From Marinobacterium sedimentorum (GTDB taxonomy: Bacteria > Pseudomonadota > Gammaproteobacteria > Pseudomonadales > Balneatricaceae): DNA of 64,000 bases. The stretch spans positions 1-64,000 of the forward strand of contig NZ_JALDYX010000001.1 of the NCBI RefSeq assembly GCF_024267675.1, read 5' to 3'. A program made the position numbers and the translations under genes. The notes below the pieces were generated by a model. That model was given only the letters and a program-made list of their open reading frames with translations, was not told the origin of the DNA and made no database searches. Position 1 is the stretch's first letter. Every line of letters starts with the position of its first letter. Shown one piece after another: positions 17,621 through 26,108 of this stretch.

Positions 17621-18502
17621 CTACTCACCTATAACAGAAACATTACTAGGAAGGACCATAGAAAAAAGTAGAATCTGCTCATGAATAGAAGAAGTAAACA
17701 TCACCGTAAAATTACAACCTTCATATTTCTTTTCTTCACGCTTATAATGCGAAATAGAATGTCCTGATTTAGCTTTCACAAGAACAAATTCATCCGGCAG
17801 TTTTTTCAACAATCCACCATCACCAAATAGAGTAGCTGTATACAAAGTCTCATTAACACCATCTGCTGTTTTAAGATATACAATCAATTCATCCTCAGGC
17901 GTGTGCACTGCCCAACCAGAAGACATAAAATAAGATAATCGCTCATCCTGCTTTTCTTTATCAGTCCATTTTTCATATCGTTCAGAAGAGTCACGTGAAT
18001 AATAATTCTCAATTAACGAGATCTCATATATGTAAGGGTTAACACAACCCTCTAAACTAAGATCTATAGCAACAAAGTCAAACTTCTCTTCGGTTTTAGC
18101 AATATACGAACCCGACTTAGTTCCAACAGTGGTTTTGTAAAATCTATCACCATACAAATAATCAGTTAAGAACGCAGCCGCTTTTAGATCATTGACGTAA
18201 CCATCAAGTTCATCTTCGGTTAATACCAGAACATCATCATGCGTCAAAAACTCCACAGAATATGGAACCCAATCGGGTTTTGAAAAATGACGCCAACCTC
18301 CTTTACGAGGTTCCCCTTCTACAAATTTTCTTATGCTTTCTGCTCCTAGCTTCTGACTTTCACTGATTTCATAGCCCGTATAATCGGCAATAGCGGCATG
18401 TATATCCTGCCAGCTGTAAGCCTTTCCGTCCTCTCTTCTCTCACACTCTTTATACATACGTAACGCATTTCGAATTAGATTGAGCTGCCAATCCGAGTAC
18501 AT
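17621..18502 (-). CDS. Unknown protein linked to ankyrin pair
   Basis: 293-aa soluble protein, AT-rich. ATG at 18502 follows AGGGAG. The N-terminal 70 residues look like a helical DNA-binding-like or dimer domain (WQLNLIRNALRMYKE, then YTGYEISESQKLG). The rest is a mix of strands with many aromatic residues. No domain, signal peptide or transmembrane segment is recognised. It is followed directly by ankyrin protein 2, so the three genes (this one and both ankyrins) likely form one transcript. It could be an effector with ankyrin partners or a regulatory protein. Confidence 0.65.
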   Translation of the reverse strand: MYSDWQLNLIRNALRMYKECERREDGKAYSWQDIHAAIADYTGYEISESQKLGAESIRKFVEGEPRKGGWRHFSKPDWVPYSVEFLTHDDVLVLTEDELDGYVNDLKAAAFLTDYLYGDRFYKTTVGTKSGSYIAKTEEKFDFVAIDLSLEGCVNPYIYEISLIENYYSRDSSERYEKWTDKEKQDERLSYFMSSGWAVHTPEDELIVYLKTADGVNETLYTATLFGDGGLLKKLPDEFVLVKAKSGHSISHYKREEKKYEGCNFTVMFTSSIHEQILLFSMVLPSNVSVIGE

Positions 18503-18715
18503 GGAATTACTCCCTAAGTAATTGATTTCTCGTCTATTACCTAGAGCTTCAACTATCAGCCCTCGTGTCCCACACATCAAGTCTAGTCCCTGTTTTCCCT
18601 ACACGCCAAAGCAGACGAGGTCGCTGCGAGGAAGGACCTTGAAACGCTCATATACAGTCGGAAATAGGCAATGGGAGAAGCCCGTTGCCATCAACAGACC
18701 AGAATGGTGAACAAA

Positions 18716-18865
18716 ATGAGCAATCAGGACTATATGCGCCAGCAGGGAGCCAATGACGCAAACCAGAACAAAGGGCCTGCGAACAATCCGAACTGGAGTG
18801 ACCAGGAAAAGAAAAACTATGACGCAGCTTATAACCAGAAAAAGAACAATTCTGGCAATAAGTAA
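18716..18865 (+). CDS. Small hydrophilic protein, 49 aa
   Basis: ATG at 18716. Composition is dominated by Asn, Gln, Lys and Gly (MSNQDYMRQQGANDANQNKG at the start, SGNK at the end), so it is probably disordered. There is only a weak purine-rich site upstream. It lies 60 bp before the membrane-protein gene in the same direction and may open the operon that ends with the AAA ATPase. Confidence 0.55.
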   Translation: MSNQDYMRQQGANDANQNKGPANNPNWSDQEKKNYDAAYNQKKNNSGNK

Positions 18866-18876
18866 AATTTATTTTT

Positions 18877-18896
18877 GTCCGGCTTCCGGGCCGGAC
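18877..18896. repeat. Hairpin between 49-aa gene and membrane protein gene
   Basis: Perfect 7-bp arms (18877-18883/18890-18896) with a 6-nt loop, 11 nt after the stop codon at 18865. There is no T run behind it, so it may attenuate rather than terminate. Confidence 0.5.
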
Positions 18897-18925
18897 TGCT
18901 CTATTTGAAGAACGAGGTTAGGATA

Positions 18926-19621
18926 ATGCAAGTCCGGTCCCCTTTTGACGGTTTCCCGGAAACACATCAGTACGAAAAAGATGGCAAGCTTACATTTACC
19001 GTTAAGCCTCGCATCCTGACGCCTCTGGCAGCCAAAACAGCAGATTTACTGACAGCAGCCAGTCTTTGTTTCTGGGGATTTGGTCTCTTTATCTCGGCTG
19101 AAGATCAAGCAATTAACAATCTGTGGGGATGGCTTCTTTATTGGGGCTCTCTCTTCGCGCTTTATCCAGTATTCCGCTGGTTATGGCAATCAATGTTGAA
19201 GACAGAAAAGACCTTAGTGCTCGATGCGGACGAATTCAGGGTTGGAGGTATTTTTTCCGGCGCTGGATACAACAGGAAGCTGGCCCACAGCTTTGCACTC
19301 ATCAGACACGATAAAACAAAAGTCGAACAAATGCAGCATGAGTATGAAGTCCGTAAGGCTAGTGCACAGGGCAAGGTGATCATGAAGAAGCCCTACTATG
19401 CCGAATCCTTCCATCTCATCTTCGAATATATGGGACAGAGGAACGACGTCCTCGACATTTACGGTCACAAAGAAGCTCTTGCCGTAGTAACGCGTCTGAA
19501 AGCCATTGATGACGTTCTCGGCGGAATTACACAAGGTGGTCAAGGCACAACGCTTGAACCGGAAGACCAGTGGGAAACAGGACCGGGAGACCTCGATGAC
19601 TGGGACGACTGGAATGACTAG
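18926..19621 (+). CDS. Predicted inner-membrane protein of unknown function
   Basis: 231-aa protein. Two transmembrane segments lie at about 38-56 (AADLLTAASLCFWGFGLFI region) and 66-86 (LLYWGSLFALYPVFRWLW). A cytoplasmic domain of about 140 residues follows, ending in a run of Asp/Trp/Glu. ATG at 18926 is preceded by GAGGTTAGG. It is 13 nt upstream of the AAA ATPase gene, so the two are probably co-translated partners. I recognise no family. Confidence 0.7.
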   Translation: MQVRSPFDGFPETHQYEKDGKLTFTVKPRILTPLAAKTADLLTAASLCFWGFGLFISAEDQAINNLWGWLLYWGSLFALYPVFRWLWQSMLKTEKTLVLDADEFRVGGIFSGAGYNRKLAHSFALIRHDKTKVEQMQHEYEVRKASAQGKVIMKKPYYAESFHLIFEYMGQRNDVLDIYGHKEALAVVTRLKAIDDVLGGITQGGQGTTLEPEDQWETGPGDLDDWDDWND

Positions 19622-19634
19622 GGGGAATAGGAAA

Positions 19635-20738
19635 ATGAGTAAAAACATAACTCCAAAAGAGGCCTGGGAAATGGCAAAAAAATCCTCAGAAAATCCGGAG
19701 CATAAAAAAGACGGTGTAATGGCTTACGGAACATCGCTGGAAGACATGTCCCTGCTCTATCACGCGGCAACATCATTCAATCTTACGATTACTACCGTTA
19801 AATTAAATGGTCAGAACATTGAGATTACGGACGACATCAAGAAATTGAAGTTCCAGGACTGGAATGAATTTAAGAGCCATAAGATGATGCAAACAGCGGA
19901 TACAAAGCTCATCAGATTTCCTTCCATACGTGAGCTCAATAGCCTTATAGGATTGAAGAAAGTAAAGAAACAGATAAACGACATTACAGACTTCCAGAAA
20001 GTCCAGAAAGCCCGTAAGAAGGCAGGACTTCCTGTTATAACGATGGGTCAGCACCTGGTATTTACAGGTAATCCAGGCACTGGAAAAACAACTGTCGCCC
20101 GTATTGTGGGAGACATATACCGGGAGCTTGGCTTGCTAGAAAAAGGCCATTTTGTAGAAATCGGCGGACGTGATCTGACGGGGCAATATCTTGGCGAGAC
20201 CAATGTAAAAGCCAAGAAAATTATCGAAAGCGCTATTGATGGTGTTCTCTTTATCGACGAAGCCTATTCCCTCTGTGACAGTAACTCGTATAAGGACTAC
20301 GGCGCGGAAGCCATTGCTGCCCTAATAAAATATATGGAAGACTATCGTGACCGCCTCGTTGTCATCGTTGCTGGTTACGACAAAGAAATGGAAGCTCTCC
20401 TGAACTCAAATCCCGGTTTAAAATCCCGGTTTAAAAACAAAATTGAGTTTCAGGACTATAACAGCGAAGAGCTCTGCGCGATGTTCAGGTTCTTTTGTGA
20501 AAAAGAAGCCTATCTTCTCGAACCCGAAACGGATAAGCAACTTAGGCAGCTTTGCCAGCACATTGATGCCAATAAAAATGAACAATTCGGAAATGGCCGG
20601 ACAATCCGAAATGTCTTTGAAGCAGCGCTCATGAACCAGGCAAGGCGACTGGTAGCAGCAGGAAAGCGGCCAGATAAACAGAAGCTTCAGACCTTTAGTG
20701 CCGCAGACATACCAGCTCCTGAGGAGTTTGACTGGTAA
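19635..20738 (+). CDS. CbbX/SpoVK-like AAA+ ATPase
   Basis: 367-aa AAA+ protein. After a 95-residue N-terminal part comes a CbbX/CfxQ-type module: GLKKVKKQI, Walker A TGNPGTGKTTVAR (about residue 150), Walker B GVLFIDEAYSL (about 210), and the ESNPGLKSRF-type pore/sensor segment (NSNPGLKSRF, about 258) typical of the SpoVK/CbbX family. Family members remodel protein complexes. On this element the partner is most likely the membrane protein encoded just upstream. The start at 19635 follows GGGGGAATAGG. Confidence 0.82.
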   Translation: MSKNITPKEAWEMAKKSSENPEHKKDGVMAYGTSLEDMSLLYHAATSFNLTITTVKLNGQNIEITDDIKKLKFQDWNEFKSHKMMQTADTKLIRFPSIRELNSLIGLKKVKKQINDITDFQKVQKARKKAGLPVITMGQHLVFTGNPGTGKTTVARIVGDIYRELGLLEKGHFVEIGGRDLTGQYLGETNVKAKKIIESAIDGVLFIDEAYSLCDSNSYKDYGAEAIAALIKYMEDYRDRLVVIVAGYDKEMEALLNSNPGLKSRFKNKIEFQDYNSEELCAMFRFFCEKEAYLLEPETDKQLRQLCQHIDANKNEQFGNGRTIRNVFEAALMNQARRLVAAGKRPDKQKLQTFSAADIPAPEEFDW

Positions 20739-20811
20739 TTATCACTTTTCAGGACGCGAAGCCCGGAGCCGATATAGGCGGCATGGCAAACTCTTTGGCG
20801 TAAAGGGCTGC

Positions 20812-21312
20812 TTAAAGCAGCCCGCGCTCCGCCATCGAGACGACGGTCTCGCCGATTACGAAGTGATCGAGAACCCGGACGTCGATGAGCTCCAGCGCCT
20901 TCACCAGCCGTTCGGTGATCTTCACATCGGCCTGTGAGGGCTCGGCAATGCCGCTTGGGTGGTTGTGAGCGAAGATGACAGCGGCGGCGTTACAGGAGAG
21001 CGCATCCTTAACGACTTCGCGGGGATAGACACTGGCGGCGTCGATAGTACCCCGGAACAGCTCGCTGTGACGGATGATCCGGTGCCGGTTATCGAGCCAG
21101 AGCGCGGAAAAGACTTCATGCTCGTAGGCTCCGAGAAGCAGTTGCAGTTGCAGGCTTGCCGTAGCCGGATTGGTGACAGTGCTGCCTTTGGCAAAGTGCT
21201 CCCGGATGCAGTCACAGGCGACTGACATAAGCTCGTCTTGCTGCACATAGTGAGCGTGGCCGTCCAGATCGTGAATGATAAAGGTTGTACGGGTGGTGGT
21301 TTCGATAGACAT
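20812..21312 (-). CDS. RadC-family JAB/MPN-domain protein
   Basis: 166-aa protein lacking the helix-hairpin-helix part of chromosomal RadC and consisting mainly of the JAB1/MPN domain. The metal motif is intact: glutamate in EVFSALWLD, then HNHPSG (about 123) and the downstream S-x(n)-D in EPSQADVKIT. Such short RadC proteins are common on mobile elements and conjugative plasmids; their biochemical role is not settled. The ATG at 21312 has AGGAG 8 nt upstream. Its leader is a 184-nt palindrome whose far arm matches the ribosome site. Confidence 0.88.
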   Translation of the reverse strand: MSIETTTRTTFIIHDLDGHAHYVQQDELMSVACDCIREHFAKGSTVTNPATASLQLQLLLGAYEHEVFSALWLDNRHRIIRHSELFRGTIDAASVYPREVVKDALSCNAAAVIFAHNHPSGIAEPSQADVKITERLVKALELIDVRVLDHFVIGETVVSMAERGLL

Positions 21313-21319
21313 GGTAGCT

Positions 21320-21503
21320 CTCCTGATCGCACCTGGTTGATGTGCGACCGGAAAAGCCGGGCGGATAAGTAACGGAATCCAGCCTGAGGCCGGAGCTGGC
21401 GCGGGTAACACGGGCGACAGGCCACACCGTCAGGCTCGGGCTGGATGCCGGGACGGCGCACGGTCACGATCGCACCTGAAATCAACCAGAAGCCGGTCAG
21501 GAG
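21320..21503 (-). promoter_or_regulatory. Long palindromic leader B (upstream of radC)
   Basis: 184-nt imperfect palindrome. CTCCTGA at 21320-21326 pairs with TCAGGAG at 21497-21503; CTGGTTGAT near 21333-21341 pairs with ATCAACCAG near 21481-21489; ATCCAGCC near 21377-21384 pairs with the GGCTGGAT near 21439-21446. In an mRNA the near arm contains the Shine-Dalgarno AGGAG, so it would be hidden. Confidence 0.7.
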
Positions 21504-21907
21504 CACCGCAAACAAGGTCCGGACCACCACCCGTCTATACTGACTGTCATACGATCAGGCCACCGGAGAAAGCCCATGTGCAGTAGGCGCTGGTGTCATA
21601 GACGATGCCTTGACGCCTTTATGTCAGTGAAGGGCTCGGTATCCGCTCATCAAGATAAGCGTCTTGGCTTAGAAACGATCCTAAAGACTGACTAAGATAG
21701 GATACGATTAATAGAGTAGGATGCAGCGGCGTTGATACTCGTTTGATTTCAATCACATGCATATGATCTTTAACATGAGCTAAAGTTTAATATGTGATCG
21801 CATTTCTTGATCGAGCCTTGACTCGTTGCTAAATATAACTAAAAGTTATATCTCTACGACGTCGTTTCACATGGACCTGGGATATCATATTTGTAAGGGA
21901 GGAATAG
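21504..21907. other. Non-coding stretch between radC leader and 138-aa gene
   Basis: About 400 bp without a convincing gene; it changes from GC-rich to AT-rich near 21680. It holds a perfect 8-bp hairpin with a 3-nt loop (21833-21840/21844-21851). A TTGACT at 21818-21823 may be a -35 for the following plus-strand gene, but no well-spaced -10 is seen. The Shine-Dalgarno GGGAGGAA is at 21898-21905. Confidence 0.45.
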
Positions 21908-22324
21908 ATGAAAGAAAAAACCAAGTATAATATAAACTTAAAAGCTCACTTCGTAGGTGGATCAGACGGGTATTTCAGGCCTGAAAATGATCCTACTGCA
22001 CAAAGCGCAATAGACGACGCCATAGCATTTATAGAGTCTCTTCCTGAAAAATATCAAGAGCCAGATATATATGCAGGGAGCACAAATGACCCTACAAGAA
22101 TAGTTAGTGTGGGATGGAGTGATTTTTCAGCGGGAATGTTTGGAGTAAACATACTCTTCAAGGGAAACGAAAACTTCGTTGTCCGCTGGAGTAATCCGGA
22201 TCGAACACGTTCATCAAAAACTGTATCGTCAATGGATGAACTAAAAAATATGAATATTCCTCAAATGATCGAGAACCTAAAAAATATCCGTCCTCCAATG
22301 CCAGGGGAACGACCTCTAGGGTAA
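21908..22324 (+). CDS. Hypothetical protein, 138 aa
   Basis: AT-rich gene with a very strong ribosome site (GGGAGGAATAG ATG). The protein is soluble with mixed strands and helices, a central GWSDFSAGMFGVNILFKG segment and a Pro-rich C-terminus. No known domain. It converges on the 153-aa gene with 11 bp between the stops. Composition points to cargo rather than element backbone. Confidence 0.65.
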   Translation: MKEKTKYNINLKAHFVGGSDGYFRPENDPTAQSAIDDAIAFIESLPEKYQEPDIYAGSTNDPTRIVSVGWSDFSAGMFGVNILFKGNENFVVRWSNPDRTRSSKTVSSMDELKNMNIPQMIENLKNIRPPMPGERPLG

Positions 22325-22335
22325 AACATCAAGTA

Positions 22336-22797
22336 CTATATGTGTTTTATACAGTTGTACGTGTCAAACCAGTTTTGGTATTCGTCGTAATCAGGAAGTC
22401 TACCTTGATTATGATCCATCATAAATTTTAATGTATTACACATGCAGCGTTCCCCTTGATTCTTTGCTGAAATCAAATCGGCGTCTCTTTCACTATCAAA
22501 AGCTTTCTGCCTGTTGGCAATATATCGATCTTCACAAGCCTGTGCTTCTCTATGTAATTGGCTTAATAAGGCCGCAGTCATCGTAGTAGAACAGAGCGCT
22601 TTCACATGTTCTGCGTTTTTAGCTTCATCAAGCAATAAAATTTCATCTGCACTGGCTCTGGCCTTATACTTATCTACAGCATCATTTGCACTTACCCTTT
22701 CTCTCTCCATCAACTGTTTTACGGATGCAGCAATGGAAAGTATGGATGACATAATAGTTAACGTGCTTCCCATGGTGGCTGGATCTAATACAGGCAT
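22336..22797 (-). CDS. Hypothetical protein, 153 aa
   Basis: AT-rich gene. The N-terminus is moderately hydrophobic (TLTIMSSILSIAASVKQL, about 12-29), then the protein is helical and charged with several Cys (CEDRYIA, GERCMCNTL, YNCIKHI). AAAAAAGGA precedes the ATG at 22797. It follows the 48-aa ORF by 18 nt, and the two have nearly the same ribosome-site sequence. No domain recognised. Confidence 0.6.
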   Translation of the reverse strand: MPVLDPATMGSTLTIMSSILSIAASVKQLMERERVSANDAVDKYKARASADEILLLDEAKNAEHVKALCSTTMTAALLSQLHREAQACEDRYIANRQKAFDSERDADLISAKNQGERCMCNTLKFMMDHNQGRLPDYDEYQNWFDTYNCIKHI

Positions 22798-22815
22798 AGT
22801 GATTTCCTTTTTTAT

Positions 22816-22962
22816 TTAGTGGGTCCTTGTGGATAGCATAGAGCTTTCAGTCACCTCGGCACTTCCACCGGTTCCAGTACGAGAAATTATTGCTGTGGGC
22901 GCACATGCCGATTTAGCGGTAAGAATACCGCCTATCGAAACACCGTATTTGTACAAAGGCAT
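22816..22962 (-). CDS. Small ORF, 48 aa, upstream of 153-aa gene
   Basis: ATG at 22962 with the Shine-Dalgarno AAAAAAGGA 7 nt upstream, stop TAA at 22818-22816. The peptide starts MPLYKYGVSIGGIL and contains SRTGTGGSAE. A similar RTGTGG coding segment occurs just upstream (about 23012-23031) before the same leader sequence. That suggests a decayed tandem copy. It is probably co-transcribed with the 153-aa gene. Function unknown. Confidence 0.45.
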   Translation of the reverse strand: MPLYKYGVSIGGILTAKSACAPTAIISRTGTGGSAEVTESSMLSTRTH

Positions 22963-23205
22963 AGCAAAATCCTTTTTTACTGTGTCTGACAGCTTAAGCC
23001 GATAGCAGCCGCCCGTGCCAGTTCGGTGCGGCAACAGCGGTAAGCAGGGATGGCAACGCCATCAATCCCTGTCCCGCAAGAGAACGAATAATGCAGAGTT
23101 ACCGTTCATGGTTAAGATCAGGTATAGCAAAAACCCACGAGAGCGCCAGTTTGCAGCGATAGATCAGAATAAGGAATTCCGGTAGAGACCGGAAATGCCG
23201 ATGGA
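22963..23205. other. Spacer between csrA and the small-ORF operon
   Basis: About 240 bp. It holds the promoter region of the minus-strand 48-aa/153-aa pair and a fragment resembling the end of the 48-aa ORF. I see no terminator of good quality after csrA. Confidence 0.35.
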
Positions 23206-23418
23206 TTAGAGCCGCCTCTTCAGGCTCCGGACGATACGCCGCAGGAAAGCTTTGCGCCGGTAGAACGGCAGCCTCAGTTCGTCCCGGTGAATTTTGACAT
23301 CCTTCGGAGCATCGACGGTCAGCCTGACCTTGCCGCCGGATACCTGAGAGACAGTGACGGTGATGTTATCCCCGATCAACAGGGCTTCATTCGCACGGCG
23401 GGTAACGGTAAGGGCCAT
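23206..23418 (-). CDS. csrA: CsrA/RsmA-family RNA-binding protein
   Basis: 70-aa CsrA homologue. The conserved strand pattern is clear: LTVTRRANEALLIGDNITVTV, then GGKVRLTVDAPKDVKIHRDE with the RNA-contacting Arg after the histidine. The C-terminus carries an unusual very basic extension (FYRRKAFLRRIVRSLKRRL) not seen in typical 61-65-aa CsrA. CsrA dimers bind GGA in hairpin loops, often at ribosome sites, to block or stabilise mRNA. The ATG at 23418 is preceded by AAGGAGGC. It lies 85 bp downstream of ardC on the same strand and may be co-transcribed. The element's structured leaders with GGA at the ribosome site are possible targets. Confidence 0.9.
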   Translation of the reverse strand: MALTVTRRANEALLIGDNITVTVSQVSGGKVRLTVDAPKDVKIHRDELRLPFYRRKAFLRRIVRSLKRRL

Positions 23419-23503
23419 AGCCTGCCTCCTTGCAGTGATATGGGAATGATCCGGATCAGTATACACCGCCATGCCGAACAGGGAATGACGGTGAAAAGCC
23501 GCA

Positions 23504-24412
23504 TTACGCGGCTTTGTCTTTGCCCTCCTGCAATCTGTAAAGGTAATTCACGGCCCGCTGAGCGTGGGCGGCGGCGTGGAAGATAGCGCGTTTGTCGTCT
23601 TTCAGGACTTTGAGCCAGGAGCCGATATAGGCGGCGTGGTCTTCACGATCTTCGAGGGCCAATCCCAGATCGGCGCAAAGGAACGCTGCACCGAGTTCTG
23701 CGACCAGCTCTTCCTGGGCATAGCCTTCATCGCCCCATTTCTTGCGTCCGAAGTCGCGGTCCAGCCTGCTTTCATGGCGGGTCCAGTGGGTCATCTCATG
23801 GGCCAGCGTGGCGTAGTAGCTTTCGGCGTCTCGGAAGGCCTCGATATGCGGGAGCTTGATATGGTCCTGCCCGATGGCGTAATAGGCCCGATCCCCGCCG
23901 TTGTGGATAGATGCGCCGGTCGCGGCAAAGAATTGATCGGCATGGTCGATACGCTCTACCGCCTCGCCTGCCGGTTCCGGCTTGTCGTAGTATTCATCGG
24001 CAAGCCCTTCGATCTGTTCGACATTGAAGACGGTGTAGCCTTTCATATAGGGGATTTGCAGCTCGACCTCCTCGCCGTTCTCGTTCTCCTCGGTGCGCTG
24101 CAAGGTGTTCGCGTAAACGACGAGTGAGCCTTTTTCGCCTTTGATGACATGGCCGCCGAGCTCCTTGGCCTGCCGGAAGGTCATCCAGATGGATGAGGTA
24201 AAGCCCTGATCCATGCTGCTGGCCCAGAGGGAGAGAATGTTGATGCCCTGATAGGCCTCTCCGTTATGACGCTTGGGGAGAGCGATACGGCCTTCTATGT
24301 TTCCGGCGCTCCAGGGTTTGGTCCAGCTTTTCACGCCCTTTTCGAGGTCGGCAATGATCCGGTCTGTGATACGGGTATAGACATCGTTTTGATGGGATGT
24401 GGTGCGTTTCAT
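23504..24412 (-). CDS. ardC: ArdC-like antirestriction protein
   Basis: 302-aa protein. The N-terminal half (about 1-130) is the ArdC/DUF1738 single-stranded-DNA-binding domain (YTRITDRIIADLEKG, KSWTKPW, GINILSLW, WMTFRQAKELGG). The C-terminal half (about 160-300) is a metallopeptidase-like domain with the HExxH site in TLAHEMTHWTRHESRLDR (about 214). ArdC of IncW plasmid pSa protects incoming DNA from restriction, so this gene likely helps establishment in a recipient. ATG at 24412 with AAGGAG 9 nt upstream. A 169-nt palindromic leader precedes it. Confidence 0.9.
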   Translation of the reverse strand: MKRTTSHQNDVYTRITDRIIADLEKGVKSWTKPWSAGNIEGRIALPKRHNGEAYQGINILSLWASSMDQGFTSSIWMTFRQAKELGGHVIKGEKGSLVVYANTLQRTEENENGEEVELQIPYMKGYTVFNVEQIEGLADEYYDKPEPAGEAVERIDHADQFFAATGASIHNGGDRAYYAIGQDHIKLPHIEAFRDAESYYATLAHEMTHWTRHESRLDRDFGRKKWGDEGYAQEELVAELGAAFLCADLGLALEDREDHAAYIGSWLKVLKDDKRAIFHAAAHAQRAVNYLYRLQEGKDKAA

Positions 24413-24421
24413 GACAAGTCT

Positions 24422-24590
24422 CCTTTTTGGTTTTGCGAGAGTGCAAAACGGGGAAGACTTGCCGGGGGAACCGAGAGGACCGGTCACGGGAGTTGGCGCG
24501 GCGCGCAGGTGAAACCGAGCACACGGACCCTTGACCGGTCCTCGCCACCGGCCAAAGTGCCCCGAACTCTCGCACTGCTATCCAAAAAGG
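24422..24590 (-). promoter_or_regulatory. Long palindromic leader C (upstream of ardC)
   Basis: The clearest of the family: 169 nt with arms of about 65 nt. Paired blocks in order: CCTTTTTGG (24422-24430 with 24582-24590), GCGAGAGT/ACTCTCGC, CGGGG/CCCCG, TTGCCGG/CCGGCCAA, and GGACCGGTCA/TGACCGGTCC innermost (near 24477-24486 with 24532-24541). The apical loop is about 40 nt. The stem base touches the AAAAAGG of the ardC ribosome site. Confidence 0.75.
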
Positions 24591-25249
24591 AAAGACGCGG
24601 GCAAAACGCGAAGAACCACAGCCGGAAGATCAAAATGAGGGGATTTCTATACCCGCCATACCGGAGCATCGACAATCAGAGAAGGGAAAAGACCAGGCCC
24701 TGAATTGGAGAGCAGGATGGAAGGCCATCCCTCCGAACTTCCAGTCATAAGAGGCCGGAAGACAGGTAGTGTCCTTTCCTTGCCAGACAGATCAGGCCTC
24801 AATCCAGCCACCGACCGTAAGCAAAGCCATGAGCGGCCATGCCTTCATAGAAGATCACGCGGGAGAGTTTTCGTTTGCAGACAGACAGGCGCACCGGGAC
24901 AGACGGCGCGGGAGAGCATCTTCATTAGCCCCGATCATTACACCGGCTTTGTAGTCGATCAGAGCATCCAGCCTGCGAATACACAAGACGGAGCCTGCCG
25001 TTCAGGCGAGCGGTTTTAAGAGCGTCATCAGGACCTCCATGCCATTCGAGACATAGCGACGGCCTCACGTCCTTTCAATCGGGGATGTTTGCTGCATGAC
25101 ATCCGGGTTTTCGCAAGGGGCAAGCCCCTCCTCCTCTATCGTTACGGCCTTTTGAGCCGAAAAGGTGCCAAAAACGCCATCCCATACATCTGACACCGCC
25201 TCCATGAAAGGTCGCGACCGGCGCGGCCTCTACCGCAATGGAGGTAAAA
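24591..25249. other. Gene-poor stretch between ardC leader and 60-aa gene
   Basis: About 660 bp. Short frames on the plus strand (for instance from 24829) have neither ribosome sites nor sensible composition. It probably contains the promoter of ardC (minus) and of the 60-aa gene (plus). I see no strong hairpin comparable with leaders A-E. Confidence 0.4.
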
Positions 25250-25432
25250 ATGATGAAGCTTATGACCGTCTTCGAACTGGCAGTCCGCAGTGATACCGAG
25301 CTGCAAGCGATTGCGAAAGACGCTTTTAACGAACTGGCCCGCAGTGAAGAGCACTCTGCCGACCGGCACAATGCCCTGGCCACACTGGAAAACGTGCGCC
25401 GCGTGATGCGTTCAAGAATGCCAAGGCCTTAG
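25250..25432 (+). CDS. Small helical protein, 60 aa
   Basis: Start chosen at 25250 because GGAGG at 25241-25245 sits 4-5 nt upstream (25253 is a second in-frame ATG). The protein is entirely helical (TVFELAVRSDTELQAIAKDA, then NALATLENVRRVMRSRM). Its stop overlaps an imperfect hairpin at 25419-25446 that may end the transcript. No family recognised. Confidence 0.6.
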   Translation: MMKLMTVFELAVRSDTELQAIAKDAFNELARSEEHSADRHNALATLENVRRVMRSRMPRP

Positions 25433-25473
25433 GCAGGCCCTGGCATCTTGTACTTGCGGTACAGAGGAAGGAG

Positions 25474-25785
25474 TTACGGTAACTCCCGGTCTAGCAATGC
25501 CACGACATCTTCCGGCAAATATGTTCTGGGACAGTCATATCCGAACCTCACGCCGGAGTCCTCGTCCGGGATCAGCTCTGTACCGTCCTTCCTGATCGAA
25601 GCTATGACGGTGTTGTGCATCCCCCAGCTATGGACTTCGATTTTATATCCGGCCTCGGTCAGAACGGCTTCGACCTGCCATGTCTCGATCTGGCCGTCGC
25701 CGTCATTGAAGCCGAACTTGTCGAACGCCTCTTCCCAGAGCCACTCGTACCGGCCACCGCACGTATCGCATTCCGTTACTGGCAT
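25474..25785 (-). CDS. Hypothetical protein, 103 aa, with Cys pair
   Basis: Acidic protein with an N-terminal CDTCGG (zinc-knuckle-like pair) and a DGDGQIETWQVEAVL segment. Its start overlaps the end of the 110-aa gene by 10 nt, so the two are coupled. It ends the operon driven by palindromic leader D. No known domain. Confidence 0.65.
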   Translation of the reverse strand: MPVTECDTCGGRYEWLWEEAFDKFGFNDGDGQIETWQVEAVLTEAGYKIEVHSWGMHNTVIASIRKDGTELIPDEDSGVRFGYDCPRTYLPEDVVALLDRELP

Positions 25786-26108
25786 TGCTCCTGTCCTTTC
25801 CCTATAGCTTTGTTGATGACGGACAGGGACTTTTGGAATTCAGCCTCCCAGGCAGCATCACTCACCTCATGCGTAACGAGGTTGGTTTCCACAAGCTCGG
25901 CTAAATCCTCCAGTGCATCCAGTAATTCCGGAGCCATTGTTATCAGGCGGATGTTCGCATCAACCTGTTCGGACAGGTTCCGATGGCCGACGGCCCCACA
26001 AGAGCCTTTCAGGTCGAAGACCAGCTCTTCTCGGCCTTTTTCATCAAGGGCTGTGACGATGCAATGGTCGGGAATAAACCGCCAGGGACCAGGTGTATGC
26101 TTTCTCAT
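25776..26108 (-). CDS. Hypothetical protein, 110 aa (phage/plasmid-type)
   Basis: Begins MRKHTPGPWRF, a start found in many small phage and plasmid proteins of unknown role. The middle has NIRLITMAPELLDALEDL, again typical of that group. ATG at 26108 shares one base with the stop of the 25-aa ORF upstream (TAATG), showing translational coupling. A longer in-frame start exists at 26258 but would run through the leader. Confidence 0.75.
   Translation of the reverse strand: MRKHTPGPWRFIPDHCIVTALDEKGREELVFDLKGSCGAVGHRNLSEQVDANIRLITMAPELLDALEDLAELVETNLVTHEVSDAAWEAEFQKSLSVINKAIGKGQEQCQ

Noticed and set aside
24829-24954. 41-codon frame upstream of the 60-aa gene
   Set aside because: No Shine-Dalgarno and Arg/Ala-rich composition typical of chance frames in GC-rich DNA.
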